Part shown: piece by piece, positions 32,391 to 43,410 of the stretch
Numbering within the stretch: position 1 is the stretch's first letter
Layout: the number at the start of each line of letters is the position of its first letter
NCBI GenBank assembly: GCA_963711505.1
Contig: CAVQEJ010000001.1
Span: forward strand, 806,001-870,000
Length of the DNA: 64,000 nucleotides
Reading direction: 5' to 3'
Source of the DNA: JAGWRA01 sp963711505
Lineage (GTDB): Bacteria; Acidobacteriota; Vicinamibacteria; Vicinamibacterales; CAVVIG01
Position numbers and translations under genes: made by a program
The notes under the pieces: generated by a model
The model's database searches: none
Seen by the model: only the letters and a program-made list of their open reading frames with translations
What the model was told of the DNA's origin: nothing

Positions 32391-32419
32391 TTGAACTCCC
32401 CTGGGCGCCATGCTATGAT
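32391..32419 (+). promoter_or_regulatory. Sigma-70-type promoter for the M16 peptidase / pur operon
   Basis: TTGAAC (32391-32396) and TATGAT (32414-32419) are separated by exactly 17 nt. The predicted leader before the M16 start codon is about 155 nt. It is the only strong promoter I see ahead of the purB-purN cluster. Confidence 0.72.
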
Positions 32420-32578
32420 GCTTTTTAGCTGTTAATCTATTCGTATTCAAAGGTTTGCAGCGATTCACTCCTGTCGTCTCGCGCGCGGCGGTCGGCCCGG
32501 TGGCACGGGCCCGTGGCGAGGCTCGACCGGACCGCTTCCCTGGAGCGGGCAAGCTCCCTATTCCCTGACTTGAAGCCG

Positions 32579-33839
32579 ATGATCGTTCGCGAGGTGCTGG
32601 ACAACGGTCTCCGTCTCGTCACGGAGTCCATGCCCCACGTGCGCTCAATCAGCATCGGGGTGTGGCTCGCGCGGGGCTCGCGTCACGAGACGGCCGAGCG
32701 CGGCGGCATCGCCCACTTCGTCGAGCACATGCTCTTCAAGGGGACCGAGCAGCGGTCGGCCGAGGACATCGCGCAGTCGATCGACTCGATCGGCGGCCAG
32801 CTCGATGCCTTCACCGCGAAGGAGTACGCGAGCTACTACATCAAGGTGCTCGACGAGCACCTGCCCCTCGCCGTCGACATCCTCTCCGACATCGTGCTGC
32901 ATCCCGCATTCGGTGCCATCGACATCGAGCGCGAGAAGAAGGTCGTCCTCGAAGAGATCAAGATGGTCGAGGACACGCCGGACGACCTGGTGCACGAGTT
33001 GTTCACCCAGAGCCTCTGGGAGGGACACTCGCTCGGCCGGCCCATTCTCGGCACGCCCGAGACCGTCGAGGCCCTCACGCGCGAGTCGCTCCGGTCTGTA
33101 CTTCGAGAACGCCTACACCGCACCGAACTTCATCGTCTCGGCGGCCGGCAATCTGGAGCATGCCCGTGTCCGCGACCTGATCGCGCGAGCGTTCGAACGG
33201 TCGCCGAACGTCGACCAGCGGCCGCCCGAGCAGCCGCCCGCGGTCGTGCCGCAGGTCCTCATCCGCGACAAGGAGCTCGAGCAGAGCCACGTGTGCGTCG
33301 GCACCGGCAGCTACGCGCAGGGACACGACGACCGGTACGTGAGCTACATCCTGAACACCGTGCTCGGCGGCTCGATGAGCTCGCGGCTGTTCCAGAACGT
33401 CCGGGAGAAGCGCGGCCTGGCCTACGCCGTGTTCAGCGGGCTGAGCGCGTATCGCGACGCCGGGGCCTTCACGATCTACGCCGGCTGCGCCAGCGATGCC
33501 GTCAGCCAGGTCATCGACCTCATCGTCGAGGAGCTGCGCGGCATCAAGGGAGCGCCGGTGCCCGAGGCCGAGCTGCGGCGCGCGAAGGATCACCTGAAGG
33601 GCAGCCTGATGCTGAGCCTCGAGAACACGGCCAGCCGGATGTCGCACCTCGGGCGCCAGGAGATCTACTTCGATCGGCAGTTCGGTCTGGACGAGACGCT
33701 GCAGGGCATCGAGCGGATCACGGCCGCCGACGTGCAGCGGGTGGCGCGGGATCTGTTCTCCAACGGGGCGCTGGCGGCGACGGTGCTCGGTCCGGTCAAC
33801 GGGCTGCAGCTGCCGAAGTCCAGGCTGGCGCTGGGCTGA
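32579..33839 (+). CDS. M16-family zinc metallopeptidase, frameshifted
   Basis: The zinc site HxxEH is intact in GIAHFVEHMLFKGT, with the downstream Glu in VVLEEIKMVED. One extra base near 33095-33101 (CGGTCTGTACTTC) breaks the frame; removing it joins ...TRESLR to YFENAYTAPNFIVSAAGN and yields 419 residues, the usual size of processing-peptidase-like bacterial M16 proteins. The C-terminal half includes NTVLGGSMSSRLFQNVREKR. It is 2 nt upstream of purB and so is cotranscribed with the purine genes, a placement without obvious functional logic. Confidence 0.86.
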
Positions 33840-33841
33840 GG

Positions 33842-35191
33842 ATGATTCAACGGTACACGAACCCGGAGATGGGGCGCCTCTGGAGCGACCAGCGGCGCTA
33901 CGAGACCTGGCTCGAGGTCGAGACGGCTGCGGCCGAGGCCATGGCGGCCGCCGGGATCGTGCCGGCCGAGGCGGCCACGGCGCTGCGCGAGCGCGGCGGC
34001 TTTGACATCGCCCGCATCGAGGAGATTGAGCAGACGACCCAGCACGACGTCATCGCCTTCACGACGGCCGTGGCCGAGCGCGTCGGGCCCGAAGCCCGCT
34101 GGCTGCATTTCGGCCTCACCTCGTCCGACGTGATCGACACCGCGCAGGCCATCCAGATGCGCGAGTCGTGCGACCTGATCCTGGCCGACCTGGCGCAGCT
34201 GGCCGACGCCATCCGGACACGCGCGTTCGAGCACCGCCGCACGGCGATGATCGGCCGGACGCACGGGGTGCACGCCGAGCCGATGACCTTCGGGTTGAAG
34301 CTGGCGCTCTGGTACGCCGAGGTGCAGCGCGACATCGAACGGATGCGCCGCGCCCGCGCCACGGTGAGCGTCGGCCAGATTTCCGGGGCGGTCGGCACCT
34401 TCGCGCATCTCGATCCCTCGATCGAGGCCGCCGTCTGCCGCCGGCTGGGGCTTGCGCCGGCGCCGGTCTCCTCGCAGGTGATCCAGCGGGACCGCCATGC
34501 GGAGCTGCTCGCGGTCCTCGCCATCACCGGCAGCTCGCTCGAGAAGTTCGCCCTCGAGATCCGCGGCCTGCAGAAGACCGAGATCGGCGAGGTGGAAGAG
34601 CCGTTCGGGCGCGGGCAGAAGGGCTCCTCGGCCATGCCCCACAAGCGGAATCCGATCGGCTGCGAGCAGATCACCGGGCTGGCGCGGCTGCTGCGCGGCA
34701 ACGCCCACGCCGCGCTCGAGAACAACGCCCTCTGGCACGAGCGGGACATCTCGCATTCGTCGGTCGAGCGCGTCATCCTGCCCGACAGCTTCATCGTGCT
34801 CGACCACATGCTGCGGCGGCTCACCCGGATCGTGCGCGGCATGGTGGTGTACCCGGAACGGATGCACGAGAATCTCGCCCGGTCGCGCGGCGTCGTCTTC
34901 TCGGGCACCGTGCTGCTGGAGCTGGCCCGGCGCGGCGTCTCGCGCGAGCAGGCCTACCAGTGGGTGCAGCGCAACGCGATGCGGTCGTTCGCCGAGGCCA
35001 TGGACTTCAAGGGGCTCCTGCTCGAGGATCCCGACGTCCGGTCGGTGCTGTCGGCCGCGGAGATCGAGCGCGCCTTCGACCTCGACGATCAGCTGCGCCA
35101 CGTGGACGTCATCTTCGATCGCGTGTTCGGGGCGGCACCGGTGGACGCCGCCGGCGCGGCCGTGCCGGACGTGGCGCGATCCGGCGCGTAG
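33842..35191 (+). CDS. purB: Adenylosuccinate lyase
   Basis: A 449-residue member of the fumarase/aspartase superfamily. The signature GSSAMPHKRNP and the active-site regions TSSDVIDTAQA and GRTHGVHAEPMTFG are intact. It cleaves SAICAR to AICAR and adenylosuccinate to AMP. Translation starts at an ATG 2 nt after the M16 stop. The C-terminal ~20 residues are Ala/Val-rich and variable. Confidence 0.95.
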   Translation: MIQRYTNPEMGRLWSDQRRYETWLEVETAAAEAMAAAGIVPAEAATALRERGGFDIARIEEIEQTTQHDVIAFTTAVAERVGPEARWLHFGLTSSDVIDTAQAIQMRESCDLILADLAQLADAIRTRAFEHRRTAMIGRTHGVHAEPMTFGLKLALWYAEVQRDIERMRRARATVSVGQISGAVGTFAHLDPSIEAAVCRRLGLAPAPVSSQVIQRDRHAELLAVLAITGSSLEKFALEIRGLQKTEIGEVEEPFGRGQKGSSAMPHKRNPIGCEQITGLARLLRGNAHAALENNALWHERDISHSSVERVILPDSFIVLDHMLRRLTRIVRGMVVYPERMHENLARSRGVVFSGTVLLELARRGVSREQAYQWVQRNAMRSFAEAMDFKGLLLEDPDVRSVLSAAEIERAFDLDDQLRHVDVIFDRVFGAAPVDAAGAAVPDVARSGA

Positions 35192-35203
35192 GCGGCGATC
35201 AGG

Positions 35204-35224
35204 CGCCGGGGATGGGCCCCGGTG
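35204..35224 (+). repeat. CGGGG-ATGGG-CCCCGG hairpin ahead of purS
   Basis: The leading AGGCGCCGGGGATGG is identical to the start of the tandem repeat before purM (41428-41442). An 8-bp stem (35204-35211 with 35217-35224, including one G-T pair) closes an ATGGG loop. It ends 35 nt before the purS ATG. Confidence 0.65.
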
Positions 35225-35259
35225 TCACCAGAGACAGTCGGACTCAGCCAACTTTCGAT

Positions 35260-35499
35260 ATGCGGGCACGAGTATTCGTTACGCTGAAACCATCCGTGTT
35301 CGACCCGCAGGGCAAGACGATTCAGGATGCGCTGCACACGCTCGGCTACGCCGGCGTGGAGGACGTGCGCCAGGGCAAGTACTTCGAGCTCGATCTGGCG
35401 GCGGGATCGCCGGAGGCGGCGCGCGCCCTGGCGTCCGAAGTCGCCGACAAGCTGCTGGCCAATCCCGTGATCGAGAGCTACCGCGTCGAGATCGACTGA
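35260..35499 (+). CDS. purS: Phosphoribosylformylglycinamidine synthase subunit PurS
   Basis: A 79-residue protein (MRARVFVTLKPSVFDPQGK ... YAGVEDVRQGKYFELDL) matching PurS, the small bridging subunit of the three-part FGAM synthase PurSQL. Length is typical. It lies 68 nt after purB, with a repeat-family hairpin in the gap, and 200 nt before purQ, with the tandem 79-bp repeats in between. Confidence 0.93.
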   Translation: MRARVFVTLKPSVFDPQGKTIQDALHTLGYAGVEDVRQGKYFELDLAAGSPEAARALASEVADKLLANPVIESYRVEID

Positions 35500-35520
35500 T
35501 CCGGACCGCGGTGGCCGAAC

Positions 35521-35695
35521 GCCGAAGGCGCGAGGTACAGGCGCCGGCGATGCGCTGGCTTGCTGCTGAGAGCGGATCGTTGGTGAATGAACGCCGAGCG
35601 CCGAAGGCGCGAGGTACAGGCGCCGGCGATGCGCTGGCTTGCCGCTGAGAGCGGATCGTTGGTGAATGAACGCCGAGTGCCGAAGGCGCGAGCTG
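35521..35695 (+). repeat. 79-bp tandem repeat (2.2 copies) ahead of purQ
   Basis: Copies start at 35521, 35600 and 35679 (partial), each opening GCCGAAGGCGCGAG; copies 1 and 2 differ at one or two positions. Each begins with a short hairpin (CGCC-GAA-GGCG). The third copy stops at the hairpin and is followed by CTGAATAATG, whose ATG is the purQ start. The unit aligns with the 82-bp unit upstream of purM over most of its length, for example TTGC.G.TGA.AGC.GA and GGTG.ATGA.CGCCGAG. Confidence 0.9.
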
Positions 35696-35699
35696 AATA

Positions 35700-36434
35700 A
35701 TGAAATTCGCCATCATCGTCTTTCCCGGTTCGAACCGCGAAGAGGACGCCCACCACGTCGCCACGCACGTGCTGGGCGAGTCGGCGGAGATCCTCTACCA
35801 CAAGGAGGCCGACCTGCGCGGGGCTGATGCCGTCATCCTGCCCGGGGGCTTCTCCTATGGCGATTACCTGCGGACCGGCGCCATCGCGCGCTTCTCGCCG
35901 ATCATGGGCGCCGTCCGCGCCTTCGCGGAGCGGGGCGGCCCCGTCATCGGCATCTGCAACGGCTTTCAGATCCTGATCGAAGCCGGCCTGCTGCCCGGCG
36001 CGCTGCTGCGCAACCGCGACCTGAAGTTCGTCTGCGAGTTCGTCCACATCCGGGTCGATCAGATCGATACGCCGTTCACGCGCCTCGCGCGGCCCGGCCA
36101 GGTGCTGCGCATGCCGGTCGCCCACGGCGACGGCAACTTCTTCGCCGAGCCGGAGGTGCTGCGTGCGCTCGAGGCCGACCGCCAGGTGGTGTTCCGCTAC
36201 ACCGATGCGGCCGGACGGGTGACCGACACGGCCAATCCGAACGGATCGGTCGACGGGATCGCCGGCATCTGCAACGCCGGCCGGAACGTCGTCGGGCTGA
36301 TGCCGCATCCCGAGGATGCGTGCGAGACGGCGCTCGGCAGCACCGACGGACTCGTGCTCTTCCAATCGGTGGTGGCCGCGGTGGCCGAGGGCGCGTCGCC
36401 GGCCGTCGTGACGGCCGCCACGCGGCAAGCGTAG
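35700..36434 (+). CDS. purQ: Phosphoribosylformylglycinamidine synthase subunit PurQ (glutaminase)
   Basis: A 244-residue class-I glutamine amidotransferase. The nucleophile Cys lies in GPVIGICNGFQILIEAGLL and the catalytic His/Glu pair in LMPHPEDA. It supplies ammonia to PurL. No separate Shine-Dalgarno is visible; the start codon lies 9 nt after the final copy of the repeat hairpin. It is 9 nt upstream of purL. Confidence 0.95.
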   Translation: MKFAIIVFPGSNREEDAHHVATHVLGESAEILYHKEADLRGADAVILPGGFSYGDYLRTGAIARFSPIMGAVRAFAERGGPVIGICNGFQILIEAGLLPGALLRNRDLKFVCEFVHIRVDQIDTPFTRLARPGQVLRMPVAHGDGNFFAEPEVLRALEADRQVVFRYTDAAGRVTDTANPNGSVDGIAGICNAGRNVVGLMPHPEDACETALGSTDGLVLFQSVVAAVAEGASPAVVTAATRQA

Positions 36435-36443
36435 GGAGACGGG

Positions 36444-38691
<2,248 letters not shown>

Positions 38692-38733
38692 TCGAAGCGG
38701 AACGACGCACTTTCACTGAGGACGAGGTTCGCT

Positions 38734-40191
38734 GTGCATCCTGACTCACGCCCTCGGCGGGACGACTCCGAAGACAAGTTCAGGGAAGAGTGCGGCCTGT
38801 TCGGCATCTTCGAGCACCCGGAGGCCTCGCACCTGGCGTACCTGGGCATCTACGCCCAGCAGCACCGCGGCCAGGAGAGCGCCGGCATCGCCGCCTCCAA
38901 CGGCGCGGAGGTCCGCGTCTTCCGGTCGATGGGGCACGTTGCCGACATCTTCGACGAACAGACCCTCGCCGGGCTGCCCGGCCACTCGGCGATCGGTCAC
39001 GTGCGGTACTCGACGAGCGGCGACAGCCACCTGGCGAACGCGCAGCCGATCCTCGTCGACTGCGCTCACGGCCAGCTCGCGACCTGTCACAACGGGAACC
39101 TCGTGAACGCCTCCGAGCTGCGCGACGAGCTGGTGCGCTCGGGATCCATCTTTCAGAGCACGAGCGACACCGAGGTCATCGCGCATCTCTACGCCCGGTC
39201 GCAGGCCACCAGCGTCGAGGACGCGATCGTGGAGTCGCTCAGCCAGGTGCGCGGCGCGTTCTCGCTGGTGATGCTGACGAAGGACCGGCTGATCGCGGCG
39301 CGCGACCGGCACGGCTTCCGGCCGCTGGCGCTCGGGCGCCTGGGTGACGCTGTCGTCGTCGCCTCGGAGACCTGCGCGATGGATCTGATTGGGGCCACCT
39401 ACGTCCGGGACGTCGAGCCGGGCGAGGTCATCGTGGTGAGCGCCGGCGGCGTGCGCTCGATCAAGCCCTTCCCGCCGGCGCCGATCGCCCACTGCATCTT
39501 CGAGCACGTGTACTTTGCGCGGCCTGACAGCTACGTGTTCGGCCTCAGCGTGAACGAGGTGCGCACCGATCTCGGCCGCCGGCTGGCCCGCGAGAATCCC
39601 GTGGACGCCGACGTGGTCGTGCCGGTGCCCGACTCGGGCGTGTGTGGCGCGATGGGGTACGCGGAGGAGTCCGGCATCCCGATGCGCATGGGCCTCATCC
39701 GCAACCACTACGTCGGCCGCACGTTCATCGAGCCGCAGCAGTCGATCCGGCATTTCGGCGTGCGCGTGAAGCTGAATCCCGTGCGCAGCCTCCTCGAGGG
39801 GAAGCGCGTCATCCTCGTGGACGACTCGATCGTCCGCGGCACGACCAGCCGCAAGATCGTGAAGATGGTGCGGGCCGCCGGGGCGCGCGAGGTGCACGTC
39901 CGGATCAACTGTCCGCCCACCATTTCGCCCTGCTTCTACGGCGTGGATACGCCGCAGCGATCGGAGCTGATCGGCGCCACGCATACGATCCAGGAGATCG
40001 AGAAGTACCTGGAGGCCGACAGCCTGTCGTACCTGAGCCTTGACGGCCTGCTGGATGCGGTGGGGACGCAGCGTGGGTCGTACTGCACGTCCTGTTACAC
40101 GGGCCAGTACCCCGTCGAGTTCCCGCGCAACCGCGAAGCCTACCTCCAGCTCGCCCTGAAGCTCGACAAGTCGCATTCCGTGACGAAGTGA
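38734..40191 (+). CDS. purF: Amidophosphoribosyltransferase
   Basis: A 485-residue glutamine PRPP amidotransferase, the first committed step of purine synthesis. From the GTG start a 19-residue propeptide precedes the catalytic Cys20 (EECGLFGIFEH), as in the Bacillus-type enzyme. The PRPP loop VILVDDSIVRGTTSRK is intact. Cysteines near CFYGVDTP and YCTSCYTGQYPVEF fit the [4Fe-4S] cluster of that subfamily. Overlaps the next gene by 4 nt. Confidence 0.95.
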   Translation: MHPDSRPRRDDSEDKFREECGLFGIFEHPEASHLAYLGIYAQQHRGQESAGIAASNGAEVRVFRSMGHVADIFDEQTLAGLPGHSAIGHVRYSTSGDSHLANAQPILVDCAHGQLATCHNGNLVNASELRDELVRSGSIFQSTSDTEVIAHLYARSQATSVEDAIVESLSQVRGAFSLVMLTKDRLIAARDRHGFRPLALGRLGDAVVVASETCAMDLIGATYVRDVEPGEVIVVSAGGVRSIKPFPPAPIAHCIFEHVYFARPDSYVFGLSVNEVRTDLGRRLARENPVDADVVVPVPDSGVCGAMGYAEESGIPMRMGLIRNHYVGRTFIEPQQSIRHFGVRVKLNPVRSLLEGKRVILVDDSIVRGTTSRKIVKMVRAAGAREVHVRINCPPTISPCFYGVDTPQRSELIGATHTIQEIEKYLEADSLSYLSLDGLLDAVGTQRGSYCTSCYTGQYPVEFPRNREAYLQLALKLDKSHSVTK

Positions 40192-41420
40192 GGCCGCACC
40201 TGTCGCTTGCGAGTCGGCCCCGGTCCGGCCGTCTGGTGCCGGTGACGCTGATGCTCGGATTGGTACTGTTGTCGGCGACGCGCGCCGTGGCGCAGGCCGC
40301 CCGGACGGCGCAGGTCGAGCCGGCGCAGCCGCAGGCCATCTCGGCGGCGGCGCTGCAGCGGGTGATCGATCAGCTCGGCGACCTCGATGATGCGACGCGG
40401 AGCCGGGCGGCGAGGACCATCCGCCGCGTGCCGGCCGACGAGGCGGTGCCGGCGCTCGCCCGGGCGGTGCTGAAGCACGCCGACGAGTACGTGCGGTACA
40501 AGGCACTCGTGCTGCTGACCGGGTTCGGCGGGCCGCGCGTCCGCCAGACCGTCGGCGACGTGATCGCGGACCGGAACGATCGACTGCGGGCTGTCGCGTA
40601 CGCCTACTACGAGCACAACCCGGACCCGGACGTCGTCTTCGCGCTGCTGGCCGCCCTCGACCGGGAGTCCGCCGAGTTCGTGCGGCCCGCGCTCATCCGT
40701 GCCCTCGCCGCGCATGGCAGCGACCCGCGGGTGCGGCCCGTGCTCCTGAAGGCGATTGACGACGGTCCGGACCTCTTCCGCAGTGCGGCGATCGAGGCGC
40801 TCGGTGACTACAGGGCCACCTGGGCCGTCGATGCCCTCATCGGTATCGCGAAGCAGGCCGGTCCGCTGCGTGACGAGGCGATCCTGGCACTCGGGAAGAT
40901 CGGGGACCGCCGCGCGCTGGGGCCGATCATCGGGCTGCAGCAGGCGGCACCGCGGGACGCGCAGCCGCTGGTCGCCGCGGCGATCTGTCTGCTCGGCCTG
41001 CACTGTGAGTCGCATCTCAGCTACCTCGATCGGACGCTCCGGTTCGCCGAACACACCTATGGCTACCAGCCCTTGCTGCGCGCGAGCGCCCGGGGGCTCG
41101 CCGCGCTCGGTACCCGCGGTGATGCCCGGGCGTTGACGATCCTGCTGGGCGTCGGGGTGCCCACGCACGCAGCGGCCGCGCGCGGGCCGATCGCACTCGC
41201 CGTCGCGACGGTTGCCCTCCGGAATCCGTTGTTCGTGCTGAAGTTCCTGGCGGACGACGCGGATCGGGCGGGCGCCATTGACCTGATGGCGGAAGGGTTC
41301 GACATGGTCGGCAACGATTACGAGAAGGAGCGGTTCTATGTCGCCGCCCGGCATGCGTACTGGCAGGCGCCCGAGGCGTCGCCGACGCGCCGGCTGATGG
41401 CGGAATTGATCGGAAGTTGA
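40188..41420 (+). CDS. Secreted HEAT-repeat protein inside the pur operon
   Basis: A 410-residue protein starting at a GTG that overlaps the purF stop (GTGA). A signal peptide (VTLMLGLVLLSATRAVAQ, cleavage near residue 36) is followed by repeated pairs of helices of HEAT/PBS-lyase type, for example EAVPALARAVLKHADEYVRY, RPALIRALAAHGSDPRVRPV and DEAILALGKIGDRRALGPI. Such repeats bind proteins; no catalytic motif is visible. Why an exported scaffold protein sits between purF and purM is unclear. Confidence 0.87.
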   Translation: MRPHLSLASRPRSGRLVPVTLMLGLVLLSATRAVAQAARTAQVEPAQPQAISAAALQRVIDQLGDLDDATRSRAARTIRRVPADEAVPALARAVLKHADEYVRYKALVLLTGFGGPRVRQTVGDVIADRNDRLRAVAYAYYEHNPDPDVVFALLAALDRESAEFVRPALIRALAAHGSDPRVRPVLLKAIDDGPDLFRSAAIEALGDYRATWAVDALIGIAKQAGPLRDEAILALGKIGDRRALGPIIGLQQAAPRDAQPLVAAAICLLGLHCESHLSYLDRTLRFAEHTYGYQPLLRASARGLAALGTRGDARALTILLGVGVPTHAAAARGPIALAVATVALRNPLFVLKFLADDADRAGAIDLMAEGFDMVGNDYEKERFYVAARHAYWQAPEASPTRRLMAELIGS

Positions 41421-41434
41421 ATTTCTGAGGCGCC

Positions 41435-41700
41435 GGGGATGGCTCCGACCGGTTGCCGGTGAAAGCAGACCGGCGGTGGATGAGCGCCGAGCCGCGACGC
41501 GGCGGGGTGCGGGCGCGGGGATGGCTCCGACCGGTTGCCGGTGAAAGCAGACCGGCGGTGGATGAGCGCCGAGCCGCGACGCGGTGGGGTGCGGGCGCGG
41601 GGATGGCTCCGACCGGTTGCCGGTGAAAGCAGACCGGCGGTGGATGAGCGCCGAGCCGCGACGCGGCGAGGTACAGGCGCTGGGGGTGGGGCCCCAGCGC
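41435..41700 (+). repeat. 82-bp tandem repeat (3 copies) plus GTGGGG hairpin ahead of purM
   Basis: Units begin GGGGATGGCTCCGACC at 41435, 41517 and 41599, exactly 82 bp apart; copies 1 and 2 differ at a single position in the GGCGGGG/GGTGGGG run. Each unit contains a short hairpin (CCGCG-A-CGCGG). The last copy runs into GGTACAGGCGC and then a hairpin with a 9-bp stem (GCGCTGGGG at 41677-41685 with CCCCAGCGC at 41692-41700) and a GTGGGG loop. The purM ATG follows 10 nt later with no other Shine-Dalgarno. Confidence 0.92.
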
Positions 41701-41710
41701 AGAGTAAACG

Positions 41711-42742
41711 ATGGACTACAGGCATTCGGGCGTCGACATCGACGCCGGCAACGAAACCGTTCAGCGCATCAAGCGCCTCGCGCGCGGGACCTTCACCCCG
41801 GGCGTGCTGTCCGAGATCGGATCGTTCGGCGGACTCTTCCGGATCGAGCCGTCCCGGTACCGCGACCCGGTCCTGGTCTCGAGTGCCGATGGCGTCGGGA
41901 CGAAACTCAAGGTGGCGTTCATGACGGAGCGCCACGATTCGGTCGGCGCCGACCTCGTGAACCACTGCGTGAACGACATCCTGGTGCAGGGCGCCGAGCC
42001 GCTGTTCTTTCTCGATTACCTGGCGACCGGACGTCTGTCCCCCGACACGGCGGCCGAAATCGTCTCGGGCATCGCGCGGGCGTGCCGTGAGAACGGCTGT
42101 GCGCTGCTCGGAGGCGAGACCGCCGAGATGCCGGGATTCTATGCCGACGGCGAGTACGATCTCGCCGGCTTCATCGTCGGTGTCGTGGAGCGCGATCGGC
42201 TCATCGATGGGAAGGGCATCCGTCCCGGCGACGTGCTCGTGGCGCTGCCGTCGGCCGGCCTGCACACCAACGGCTATTCGCTGGCCAGGCGCATTGCATT
42301 CGACGTCGCCGGGCTGAAGCCGGACAGCGTCGTGCCCGAGATCGGTTGCGCGATCGGGGACGCCCTGCTGTGGCCGCACCGGTCCTACCGGGCCGTCGTC
42401 GCCCCCCTGCTCGCGGACGGACGGCTGAAGGGGATGGCGCACATCACCGGCGGGGGGATCACCGACAACCTGCCCCGCATCCTGCCGGACGGCGTGGCGG
42501 CGGCCATCGAGCGCCGCACCTGGAGCGTGCCGCCGCTGTTCGCGTATCTGCAGCGCGAGGGACAGGTCGACACCGAGGAGATGTTCCGCGCGTTCAACAT
42601 GGGGGTCGGCATGATCCTGGTCTGCGCGGCCGCCGACGCTGACGCCGTGCTGCAGGCGCTGCGGGATGCCGGTGAACCGCAGGCCTGGCGGATCGGCGAG
42701 ATCGTCGAGGGAAGCCGCCAGGTCAGCTACCGCGAGCGTTGA
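41711..42742 (+). CDS. purM: Phosphoribosylformylglycinamidine cyclo-ligase (AIR synthetase)
   Basis: A 343-residue enzyme of the PurM/PurL fold, converting FGAM to AIR. Diagnostic segments: VSSADGVGTKLKVAF, GADLVNHCVNDILVQGAEPL, LGGETAEMPGFY, THITGGGITDN-like HITGGGITDNLPR and the C-terminal FNMGVGMILV. The start codon lies just after the repeat hairpin. The stop overlaps the region leading to purN, 23 nt downstream. Confidence 0.96.
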   Translation: MDYRHSGVDIDAGNETVQRIKRLARGTFTPGVLSEIGSFGGLFRIEPSRYRDPVLVSSADGVGTKLKVAFMTERHDSVGADLVNHCVNDILVQGAEPLFFLDYLATGRLSPDTAAEIVSGIARACRENGCALLGGETAEMPGFYADGEYDLAGFIVGVVERDRLIDGKGIRPGDVLVALPSAGLHTNGYSLARRIAFDVAGLKPDSVVPEIGCAIGDALLWPHRSYRAVVAPLLADGRLKGMAHITGGGITDNLPRILPDGVAAAIERRTWSVPPLFAYLQREGQVDTEEMFRAFNMGVGMILVCAAADADAVLQALRDAGEPQAWRIGEIVEGSRQVSYRER

Positions 42743-42765
42743 GGGCCGATGAGGGACGGACGCCG

Positions 42766-43371
42766 GTGAATCGTCGACTCGGGATCCTGATTTCGGGCCG
42801 GGGCAGCAACCTCCAGGCGATCATCGATGCCATCGCCGAAGGTCGCCTCGACGCCACCATGGCCGTCGTCATTGCGAACCGTCCAGGCGCCGTCGGGCTG
42901 GACCGGGCCCGCGCCGCCGGCATCGAGGCCGTTTGCCTCGAGCCTCAGGCGTTCGCCGACCGGACGGCCTACGACGCCGCGCTGGTGCGCGAGCTGCGGG
43001 CCCGCGAGGTCGGGCTGGTCTGCCTGGCGGGCTTCATGCGGATGCTGGGGCCGGCCTTCATCGAGGCGTTTCCCGACCGGATCCTGAACATCCATCCTTC
43101 GCTCCTGCCGTCGTTCCCCGGGCTGCACGCCCAGCGGCAGGCGCTCGAACACGGCGTCCGGATCAGCGGCGTCACCGTTCACCTCGTCGACGCCGCCCTC
43201 GACGCCGGTCCGATCGTGCTCCAGGCGGCCGTCCCCGTTCTCGGCGATGACACCGAGCAGAGCCTGGCGGCGCGCATCCTCGTCGAAGAACATCGGATTT
43301 ATCCCGAAGCGATTCAGATCGTCCTCGACGGCGGCTGGCGGATCGGCGGCCGCCGCTTCGTCCGCGGCTGA
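42766..43371 (+). CDS. purN: Phosphoribosylglycinamide formyltransferase
   Basis: A 201-residue formyl-THF-dependent GAR transformylase. The N-terminal loop ILISGRGSNLQAII, the catalytic Asn/His region ILNIHPSLLPSFPGLHAQRQ and the Asp in VHLVDAALDAGPIVLQ are present. A GTG at 42766 with GAGGGA upstream is preferred; a TTG at 42739 overlapping the purM stop would add nine weak residues. Last gene of the cluster, convergent with the metallophosphoesterase 39 nt away. Confidence 0.94.
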   Translation: MNRRLGILISGRGSNLQAIIDAIAEGRLDATMAVVIANRPGAVGLDRARAAGIEAVCLEPQAFADRTAYDAALVRELRAREVGLVCLAGFMRMLGPAFIEAFPDRILNIHPSLLPSFPGLHAQRQALEHGVRISGVTVHLVDAALDAGPIVLQAAVPVLGDDTEQSLAARILVEEHRIYPEAIQIVLDGGWRIGGRRFVRG

Positions 43372-43410
43372 TCACCCTGCTCGGGGGACTGTCCCCGGGA
43401 CGACGGCGGT

